From: Clostridia bacterium
GTDB taxonomy: Bacteria; Bacillota; Clostridia; Christensenellales; SZUA-584
Assembly: GCA_003249555.1 (NCBI GenBank)
Contig: QKIQ01000074.1
Location: forward strand, 1-53,808
Length of the DNA: 53,808 nt
Direction of reading: 5' to 3'
Within the stretch, counting starts at the first letter, position 1. The number at the start of each line of letters is the position of its first letter. Below the pieces are notes generated by a model. It had not been told where the DNA came from. It made no database searches and was given only the letters and a program-made list of their open reading frames with translations. The position numbers and the translations under genes were made by a program. Shown piece after piece: positions 16,310-23,900 of this stretch.

Positions 16310-17790
16310 TACTCATTCACCTCAAATAATATGAACGGAACCGTTAAGTCAACCGGCAAAAACTCACCGTGGTTTCCCGGTTTGTCTTCATCACCCGTTG
16401 CATGCTGCCCATGATCCGCAGTAATCATCACAGTACCGGAGAAATTCTCACAAAGTTCTTTCACATAATCGTCTAGCTCTTCAATCTTTCGCGCGGCTTC
16501 ATTGGAAGATGGACCGTATGTATGGGCCGCATCATCATATCCATGAAAATGGACATAGACAAATTGATAACCTTCACTCAGCATCTTTAAAGCGGCCGCC
16601 TGCACCTCGTTATCCGTATCGCCGTTGTTGTCAGTATCCGGATTCAGAGTCTGTTCCACGCTCATGCTAACAAGCGCCGTAGAGCCTTCGACCACCGCGC
16701 ATTTTAGCCCATCATCTTCGGCGGTCTGAAACATATCAGCGACTAACAGGTCACGCTGTTTACGTTCAGTCACACCGTTGACGACCGGCATCTCCCCCGT
16801 GACAATCGCGGCAAGCGCCACATTGGATATCGACGGCATCACCGTTCGCATTGCGTATACATTCTTGCCGCTGATAAACGAGGGGGCAAGTTCTAAAAGA
16901 TTATAGTATCCCAAACCATCCAGTTCGATGATCAACACATCCCCTTCCTCGGCCTTGTCTAAAGCGATAGATGCAATATCTGTCACAGATGAGCCGGGTG
17001 CGTCCAGCCAGACGCCGACAATGCCGGGTTCCCGAGATTTTTTATCAGACCCAATATAATCGGCGGAATCTCCCCGCCACTCAATGTAACCTTTTAAATC
17101 AATCTCGTGCTGAGAACCATCGTCGAAATATGCGAGCGCACTGTTTTGTTCGGGGGCCCCGAGTTCTTTGGCGTAAACTGACAGTGATATGAGCTGGCGG
17201 CGGGTGTAAGCGTTGGTCGTGCTTTCGTTCATTTTTGCTTCGCCCTCCAAAACAGAAAATACCAACGCGTCTTCATTAAACAGTTGCCCGTATGTGCGTG
17301 TGAGATAGTCCTCTTTGTATATCACGCGAAAACACCTCTGCTCAGAAACAGGCTCTTTCGCGCAAACCACGATTTTATCCATCATTTTGATCCCCGACTG
17401 TTTCGGATGCTTATTTGAATTGAATACCCAGCCGTTTTCTGATGTGAAAAGCAACTTGCAGCCTTCATCGATTTCGAATAAAGGAATCTGTGCCATCACA
17501 CCATCGGGAGAAGATAAAAACAGCGATAAGTCCGCACCGACGGGCTGAGCATCCTGCAGCACGGAAAGCAATTGAATCGACGGAACAGCCTCCTCATTAT
17601 ATGTGATTTCCGTGACGGTATATTCACCGAAATCCTGCATTGTGAGTTCATTTTCCACATCGCCCGTTATCCACAGCGTCGGCGTTATGGCTGCACTGTG
17701 AGGCTCAGATGTTTTGGCCGCACATGAAGAAACTGCAAGAGCCACGGTAATCAGCAAAACTGCGGCTGCCGTCAATCTATTTGGTTTCAT
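16309..17790 (-). CDS. Secreted lipoprotein: SUOX-like domain fused to a phosphodiesterase/nucleotide pyrophosphatase
   Basis: About 493 residues. The start at 17790 has GGAG six nucleotides upstream; a longer upstream frame lacks a site. Signal peptide with lipobox (AVSSC). Residues about 40-180 resemble the cluster's SUOX-like domain (LWITGDVENELTMQDF, VPSIQLLSVL), in weakened form. The rest is an alkaline-phosphatase-superfamily phosphodiesterase (PF01663): VLIIELDGLGYYNL, PSISNVALAAIVTGEMP (nucleophile region), VHFHGYDDAAHTYGPSS and MITADHGQHATGDE supply the metal-binding Asp/His set. Such enzymes cleave nucleotide pyrophosphates or phosphodiesters outside the cell. In this cluster it could split a dinucleotide cofactor (FAD, or a molybdopterin dinucleotide) before uptake. 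It overlaps the S-component gene by 14 nt. Confidence 0.84.
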   Translation of the reverse strand: MKPNRLTAAAVLLITVALAVSSCAAKTSEPHSAAITPTLWITGDVENELTMQDFGEYTVTEITYNEEAVPSIQLLSVLQDAQPVGADLSLFLSSPDGVMAQIPLFEIDEGCKLLFTSENGWVFNSNKHPKQSGIKMMDKIVVCAKEPVSEQRCFRVIYKEDYLTRTYGQLFNEDALVFSVLEGEAKMNESTTNAYTRRQLISLSVYAKELGAPEQNSALAYFDDGSQHEIDLKGYIEWRGDSADYIGSDKKSREPGIVGVWLDAPGSSVTDIASIALDKAEEGDVLIIELDGLGYYNLLELAPSFISGKNVYAMRTVMPSISNVALAAIVTGEMPVVNGVTERKQRDLLVADMFQTAEDDGLKCAVVEGSTALVSMSVEQTLNPDTDNNGDTDNEVQAAALKMLSEGYQFVYVHFHGYDDAAHTYGPSSNEAARKIEELDDYVKELCENFSGTVMITADHGQHATGDEDKPGNHGEFLPVDLTVPFILFEVNE

Positions 17791-18406
17791 TTTCATCTCC
17801 TTTGGATTTTGCAATGGTCTTAAGATCAGGCAAAGGCACGGCACATGTTGGCCGCGTTTCTTTTCCCAGGATTCCAAGCTTCCTGACGTTAGTCGCAATC
17901 GCATAAGCAATCAGCCCGCCCAATCCGCCCGACAGCCCTGCCGCACAAAAAGACAGCAGCAGCGGTACCGTCGAAAGATTGAATATCGCAAGATTCACGG
18001 CAAAACTGCCTGTCACATTTGCCACAATACCGCCAAGAAAACAGCAAAGTGTGCAGCATGCCTTATGCCGCAAAATTAAATACAAAAGATCGACAGCGAT
18101 TCCCGGCAGTGTATAGGTAAAAAGGCTGGCCGCACCATGTGACCCCAGCGTACCGGTGATGGTGACAACCACTGCCTGTATCAGCGCTATAATCGTTGCG
18201 GTGCCTCGCTTTTGCGTGATTGACGCACCCAGCACCAAAAACGCCATGTAAAACCCGCCGGCAACCACACCGCCGGGAATGAATAGCGGGCCGGTAATGA
18301 TGTGCGCAAGCGGAACGATAATCACCTTCACCGCAATTCCCATCGATGAGATCATCGCCATAAGAATATAATCGGAGAGCTTAAAATATGGTTTTCTGGC
18401 TTTCAA
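17777..18406 (-). CDS. ECF transporter substrate-specific (S) component
   Basis: A 209-residue membrane protein with about six helices, small-residue rich: LAHIITGPLFIPGGVVAGG, GASITQKRGTATIIALIQA and GTLGSHGAASLFTYTLPG resemble the YkoE/ThiW/CbrT-like vitamin S components, but I cannot assign the substrate. Translation starts at TTG behind a strong AGGAGG. It is encoded in the same operon as T and both A subunits and is flanked by SUOX-like lipoproteins, suggesting that these deliver or modify its substrate. Confidence 0.82.
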   Translation of the reverse strand: MKARKPYFKLSDYILMAMISSMGIAVKVIIVPLAHIITGPLFIPGGVVAGGFYMAFLVLGASITQKRGTATIIALIQAVVVTITGTLGSHGAASLFTYTLPGIAVDLLYLILRHKACCTLCCFLGGIVANVTGSFAVNLAIFNLSTVPLLLSFCAAGLSGGLGGLIAYAIATNVRKLGILGKETRPTCAVPLPDLKTIAKSKGDENETK

Positions 18407-18414
18407 AGCGCCTC

Positions 18415-18909
18415 CTATCCGTTAATCACGATCTTGGTGATGAACTTCGTCCAGTAGTTTGCCGTATAGCTTTCATCTGCGCAAAACCAAACCTGCCCGT
18501 TTTCGGGTTCTTCGGTAATTGGCTCTCCGTCTTTTTCAATGGCAAAAATTGAATTTTCGGCGCTGAGAACGTCCGTTGAATAGGCTTGTGAAAACCCATC
18601 GGAAGCAATCAGCGTCACGCTTTGCGTGTCTTCCGGGGCACCCACCGCACTGGCAAGCGCATCCCATCGCACGCCAGTATAATCACCCATCGTGGTTTTG
18701 CCTTTCGAATTGGTACGCGTGATATGAAAAGTGCATTGTTCGATGGCCAGAAATTCCGCGCAGGTCAGTTCGGATTTTTCTGCGCCTTCAATAGTAAATA
18801 AGATATCATCAGTATCTTGGACGCCACTGCTGTTTATCGGCTGCGCGGCACATGCCGATGCAAACATCACGGCAAATAGCACAATGATAATAAGAATCAG
18901 TTTTTTCAT
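18415..18909 (-). CDS. SUOX-like-domain lipoprotein
   Basis: A 164-residue lipoprotein (start at 18909 after GGAGGCGG; lipobox FASAC), one PF00174-like domain: ITRTNSKGKTTMGDYTGVRW, LIASDGFSQAYSTDV, IFAIEKDGEPI, GQVWFCADESYTANYW. It is closely related to the last domain of the 508-residue protein upstream; both have TNSKG, ASDG and VWFCA(D/S)E. The Cys in VWFC is not at the Mo-ligand position of sulfite oxidase. Possible role: an extracytoplasmic binding protein for the ECF substrate. Confidence 0.83.
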   Translation of the reverse strand: MKKLILIIIVLFAVMFASACAAQPINSSGVQDTDDILFTIEGAEKSELTCAEFLAIEQCTFHITRTNSKGKTTMGDYTGVRWDALASAVGAPEDTQSVTLIASDGFSQAYSTDVLSAENSIFAIEKDGEPITEEPENGQVWFCADESYTANYWTKFITKIVING

Positions 18910-18932
18910 ACCCGCCTCCATTTTTTTAAGAA

Positions 18933-18960
18933 GCGGGGAATGCCGTTTCACATCCCCCGC
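18933..18960 (-). other. Intra-operon stem-loop
   Basis: GCGGGG/CCCCGC with further pairing inside, in the 59-nt gap between two SUOX-like lipoprotein genes. It lacks a U-run on the minus strand, so it probably affects mRNA stability or the relative expression of the first gene. Confidence 0.55.
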
Positions 18961-18968
18961 GCATGTGT

Positions 18969-20495
18969 TTACTCAATCACGATTTTTGTAACGAATTTTA
19001 CCCAATTGTTGGCTGTAAAGGTTTCGGAAGCACAGAACCAAACACGCCCGTCCCCTTCACTCTCTATATTATCACCGTCTTGATATAACGCAAACAGAGA
19101 ATCGGGATCATTGAGCATATCAGCTGTGATACTCATTTCATATCCGTCGGAAGCCACGATCACAACGTCAGACGTGGCGTCTGCCCCAATAAAATCGGCA
19201 ATTTCCGTCCAATGAACGCCTTTATAAACGCCGGTTGTCGTTTCTCCCTTGGAGTTGGTTTTTGTCAGTGTTTTTTCTATCTGCGGTAAAGATAGAAAAT
19301 CCGCCTCAGTTAAAATCACTTTTTCGTCGCCCACAAAGCATTTTATCAACGCCGTATCACTTTGAGCCGGAGCTGCGGCATCCGTACCGCTCGTCTCAGC
19401 CGCTTCGCCGTTTGCTTTGATGGTGACCAGATACTTTACTTTACCGCCGCCTTTTGTGTCGCCCCAGTCGTATCCTTCAAAGCTTGCGCGGATATAACCC
19501 TCTTCATCATCTGCAAATATCTTACCGTATTGAAGTGCATCCGCAGGTATGACTGTTTCAAAGCCATCGCTTGCGATAAAGCTATATGATTCGGCTTCTC
19601 CCATGCCCACAGCCTCAAACAGCTTAGGAATAGTGATCTCAGATCCAAAATAAACCGCATTTGCGCCGCAAATCACATAATCCAGCTGCTTTACGCGCAT
19701 TCCGTCACTGATGGTTTCGGAAAAGTAAAGCGGCAGATCTTCCTCTTCTCCTTCTTCAGCTTCCAACGTCACGAAGTTTTGAAAAAACACTTCTGCTGTT
19801 TCCGTCTTTTCAAAGCCGTCTCGTGCCCTCATAGTCAAAGGATGGGCGGGCAAAGTTCCTATATATTTTTCAAAATAGTCTTTGAGTGAATAGGATGCGA
19901 CTTCATAGCCGAAGTTGTTCAACATCTCTCCTTGAAGCGCAGTGACACCCTCGCGGAAAATGTCAATCTGGTTTACCGCGATTTCAGCCGATTCGCCTGC
20001 TTTGCCGACAGTCACTTCAATTTTTGCAAGATCTCTTACCCAATACATCGCACGCTTATCAGGAATACAGCTTCTCGGATACGCAAGGTCGTCTCCCTTA
20101 TAATTCAAAAGAATATATACCCCGTTTTGTACATATTCTTCTGCCGGTGCAGCCATGATATATCCGTCTGAGCCGACAAAGTTTAGCGAAGCCGTATCAC
20201 CGAGCGAAACCCCGCTCTTTTGAAGAACATCATCAAGTGAGAACCCGGATACAGTCACTTGCTCCACTTCGCCGTTTGAATCAACGTGGTCACAGGTGAA
20301 TGTTTTAAGCTCCTGCGCCTTCATATCGTCAGCAGTTAGCTTTATGCTTAGCCCCTCACCCGTAATCTCAAGCACAGCATCCTCTGCCAATCCATTGCTT
20401 ACAGCCGTTTCAGCAGTATCCGCTTGTGGTGCGCATGCTGAAAAAGCAGCAACTAACAAGATAACCGATAAAATAATAGTGAGTTTTCTTTTCAT
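18969..20495 (-). CDS. Lipoprotein with three SUOX-like domains
   Basis: About 508 residues, first gene of the 11-gene operon. The start at 20495 follows GGGAG; the frame runs 41 codons further up through the leader RNA, which is not coding. Lipobox FSAC at 18-21. Three domains of the Oxidored_molyb type: about 40-160 (SGFSLDDVLQKSG, FVGSDGYIMAAP, MYWVRDLAKIEV), 165-330 (SFIASDGFETVIP, GGGKVKYLVTIKA) and 390-508 (YKGVHWTEIADFIGA, IVASDGYEMSI, VWFCASETFTANNWVKFVTK). Only the first has a Cys (C68, in TFTCDH) where the Mo ligand could sit. No other catalytic features are visible. It is probably a multi-site extracytoplasmic binding or redox protein working with the ECF transporter. Confidence 0.84.
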   Translation of the reverse strand: MKRKLTIILSVILLVAAFSACAPQADTAETAVSNGLAEDAVLEITGEGLSIKLTADDMKAQELKTFTCDHVDSNGEVEQVTVSGFSLDDVLQKSGVSLGDTASLNFVGSDGYIMAAPAEEYVQNGVYILLNYKGDDLAYPRSCIPDKRAMYWVRDLAKIEVTVGKAGESAEIAVNQIDIFREGVTALQGEMLNNFGYEVASYSLKDYFEKYIGTLPAHPLTMRARDGFEKTETAEVFFQNFVTLEAEEGEEEDLPLYFSETISDGMRVKQLDYVICGANAVYFGSEITIPKLFEAVGMGEAESYSFIASDGFETVIPADALQYGKIFADDEEGYIRASFEGYDWGDTKGGGKVKYLVTIKANGEAAETSGTDAAAPAQSDTALIKCFVGDEKVILTEADFLSLPQIEKTLTKTNSKGETTTGVYKGVHWTEIADFIGADATSDVVIVASDGYEMSITADMLNDPDSLFALYQDGDNIESEGDGRVWFCASETFTANNWVKFVTKIVIE

Positions 20496-20517
20496 TTTTG
20501 TCTCCCTTTTTCGACGC

Positions 20518-20557
20518 AAAAAAGCGCCTCGTATTTTTTCCGTACGAAAAGAGACGC
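20518..20557 (-). terminator. Leader attenuator of the 11-gene operon
   Basis: On the minus strand GCGUCU pairs with AGGCGC, stacked on CGUA/UACG, followed by UUUUUU (plus-strand A-run at 20518-20523). Inside its 5' arm, UCUUUUC (20546-20552) is complementary to GAAAAGA (20571-20577), which abuts the aptamer closing stem. The arrangement mirrors that at 11334-11410. Confidence 0.75.
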
Positions 20558-20566
20558 ATATCAAAA

Positions 20567-20659
20567 TGCTTCTTTTCAAACACGGAAGGCACATCTGTTT
20601 CCGGATATACCCCGGCAAACGTCCATAGCATTATGCTTTAGGCCCGTTTGCTCAAAGCA
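20567..20659 (-). promoter_or_regulatory. Structured leader RNA, candidate riboswitch aptamer (copy 2)
   Basis: Closing stem UGCUUU (20654-20659) with GAAGCA (20567-20572). Next, a perfect stem GCAAACG/CGUUUGC (20645-20651 with 20615-20621) encloses GGCCUAA and the mini-hairpin AGCAUAAUGCU. Then GGUAUAUC (20604-20611) pairs with GAUGUGCC (20588-20595), with GGAAAC in the loop (20597-20602). The ordered blocks GGC(C)UAA, UGCUAUG, UUUG, GGUAU, GGAAAC, UGCCU and UUUGRAAAGAAG are shared with copy 1, while paired positions differ compensatorily. This makes a conserved structured RNA likely; its ligand is unknown. Confidence 0.72.
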
Positions 20660-20677
20660 GATATTCTATTATGATGC

Positions 20678-20706
20678 ATTGTATCACGAAGGTATATAAT
20701 AATCAA
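20678..20706 (-). promoter_or_regulatory. Promoter of the 11-gene operon
   Basis: TTGATT (-35, 20701-20706) and TACAAT (-10, 20678-20683) with 17-nt spacing on the minus strand. Transcription would begin near 20670, just before the structured leader. Confidence 0.65.
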
Positions 20707-20902
20707 TAATATGCTTTTATGATATACTTATCATATATTTATATGTCTCATTAATTATGTTCAATTGTATTTTGTTTTCCTTACATTATGTATTCATTTG
20801 TTGTGCAGATTGCGATACTGCCTGCTTTTTGCATATTGCGTCACAACAGACTTAATCGTGAATATCACATGACCGACTATATGATTTGGCAAATGAACAG
20901 AT

Positions 20903-20954
20903 ATGCAAGCTCAATGCGTTGTTCGGCTGCCCGAACGGCGCATTGAGCTTGCAT
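20903..20954. other. Long perfect stem-loop after the giant surface-protein gene
   Basis: ATGCAAGCTCAATGCG (20903-20918) and its exact reverse complement (20939-20954) form a 16-bp stem; inside is a second stem GTTCGG/CCGAAC. It lies 24 nt past the stop at 20978. There is no U-run, so it may work as a stem-dependent terminator or transcript 3'-end stabiliser. The rest of 20707-20977 is AT-rich without a recognisable gene. Confidence 0.65.
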
Positions 20955-20977
20955 GATTAATCGCGACTCGTTTCCTG

Positions 20978-23900
20978 TCACGGTGTCACTGTGACGGATG
21001 CAGCAGGTACAAGTGTTTCGCCTGTCCGAATACCAAAGCTTGCATAATCACTGGACGTCACATCGTCATGGAAAGTGCCAATCTCTGTTCCGCCAAGATT
21101 ATACTTATCGGCAGAAACATCAAGCCCGCTCTCTCTAAATAGAATGCTGCCAAACGCCATAACGGCAGTTCCCGGAGAAGTGGCATGTGTGCTGCCCGCG
21201 CTGAAGCTCCCAGTAAAATCATCAAAGATCAGTGAAGCGGATTGCAGCGCCACAGCGCCTGCGCCACTCGCTGTAACATCGACGGTAGACGCACCTGATA
21301 ACCGAATATCCCCTGCCACCACCATGCCGGCCTCGCCGACGGCAGTCAAACTTGAATCCAGAAGCCTGATTCCTGATATAATCTCACACGCATTGCCTTG
21401 GGATACAAAGCGGATTGTGGAATTTGTAAACAGCCAGTCCCCGCCCGAGCCATCACCGCCGATAGGGGTAACCGGAAAGCTGGCATCACCTTCGCGTTTT
21501 TGAGCAGCGATTTCCAGCTCCAGCAGGTCGACACTGAGGGTATTTGCGCAATATACACTTGCATTGTGGCCTTTTGCGCTAATTGCAAGCGCCGCATTTG
21601 CCCCCGAACCTGTCAGCAACACAGGGCGTTCAAATCGCGCGGCTTGTTTTGCATTTTCGGTATTGCGAATGACGCAGCTGCCTTTAATATGGATGGTCAG
21701 TTGTGTGGCGGTATCCTCCATATCAAGAACGGCATTGGCATCAGTATACGCGCCCGATAATGTCAGATCATTAAACATGACATCTGTCACGCCCGATTCG
21801 ATGACCACACACACTTCGCCGCTGGTACCGCTGAACTCAAGACCGTTGCCTGTAACCGTGAGAGTGGGAATGGCCTGTGTACCGACCAACGCGTATGTGT
21901 ACCCAGAAATATGGTTAGCGCAAATATCTTCATAACTGCTGCCATCCGAAACAATAATCCCCGTTTCCTCCAGCGTTCCATCCACACGTATGGCTCTATA
22001 TGTCGCTGTATACGTAGAGCCAGCGGTGACTTTTGTACCGGCAGTCAGCGTGGGCTGCCATCCTAAAAACACATATCTGTATACCGTATCCGCTTCCCGC
22101 ACCGGATCCGCCGGCGGCACGATCGTATCACCGTAATGGTATGTTTGGACAACCGTTGATGACCCGCCGTCAAAATGCCCTTCACCTGCGTCAAATGTGA
22201 CCGTATAATTTTTTAGCGTCTTACTATAGATCGCATAGAATGTACTGTTTCCGTTGATAACGAAATCGCTGAAGCTGCTGCCAGACGTGGAATCCTTATT
22301 ATCAGACCACCCCACAAACTCATAAATGTATCGGTCATCATCGGCTTTTGCCGGTTCCTCAGTGAAGGATGCTCTTGTTCCATAAGATCCGGTAACCGTT
22401 TTCACAGTTTCGTTGTCTGCAAATTTACCGCCGTTTGCGTCAAACGTAAAGGTGTTGTTAATGCCGACCAGCTCAAATTTTGCCATCACACTGATATATA
22501 CGGCAGGCAGCCCGTCTGCACCCAACATGGTGCCGAATTTGTATGGCAGTGTCAGCCCGTAATCTTTAAGCACATATACATAATTATTCACTGTCGACGT
22601 TTTCTTTAAGCCCGTCAGCATATCCGCAGTGATAACATCGCCGTAATGCCCCGTCAGATAAACAGCTTTGTCGCCGCCGTAAAAACGAACCGTATACTCG
22701 ATCGCCGCCTCTTTTTTAAACACCGGTGTGAATGTCATATTATACTTGTAATCCGTATAGAAACCACTCATGTATAGCTTGACGTACGAGCCGTTGACCC
22801 GCTCTGTCGATTGCCAGTAATCAACCGTATAGGTGTTTTCATTGTCCCTGTATGTGACCTGCGGAAGATACAGAAAGTTATAAGGCGCATATGTGCCGTT
22901 AAACTCTTTTATCTTTGTCCCATCCGCAAAGGTATGAGCACCCGCATCGAATATTGTTGTCACTTCAAGATAGTGCTTGTCATACACGGGTGAAAATTCC
23001 GTATCACTGTACACAGGCCCAAGCTTTGCGCCTTTGTCTGTCGCCCAATGGCTGAAACGATTCTCGTAATAATCTTCGTCGCCTTCTATGACTTCCTCTA
23101 CCTTCGGTGCCTCCGGCGTTTTTCCGGATAATACCCGTTGTTCAGAAATAATCTTGCCGTCTGCATCCTTAAACGTGACATTCACATACTTATTGAAAAC
23201 AGCATAGTAAACTTCAGAATTATTCGATGACACATGCAGAGACGGCCACCATCCCACGAACTGTTGATCGTCTGTATTGTATCGGCTCATATCCGGCGCT
23301 TCGGGCAAAGTCCCTTTTTTGACATACTCTGCCGATATTCTGGTATTATCCAGATAAAAGCTGGTCCAGCAATAGTCGGGGTCTTGCCTGTAACAAGCGG
23401 AATAATTATAATCCGTCTGAACCTCTCGCAGTTCAGGGCTCCAGCTGTCAAATTCCCAACCAGGTTCGATATCCATTTCAACCGAAGCCGGGGGGATTGG
23501 CATCTCACCAACTAAAGTTGGGACAGTCGCTAAAAGTCCGTGTTCATATTTCCCCGTTTGTTCACTGTTAACGGCTCCATAGAAACTTATATTCTTATAA
23601 TTCAGATCATAGTCCAGATGATAGGCCGTATCCGCATATATGGCTTTGATATCCTCTTTCCACGGCCTTGCCCAACTTATCAACTTGTACTGTGTGAATG
23701 CAAATAAATCATCGTACGTGTCTTCAGCCGGCGGCACGGGAATCTGCCCCACATAATATTCCTTTTGCTCTATTACACTTCCGTCCGGTGCATAGAATGC
23801 GGCTTTATATTTTTTTGTACTGTCGGCTACCTTATACTTCATATAGGTGAAGTTAATATTCTTCGTGATCAGCTCCATATCCTTTGAAAACAGCGAACAT

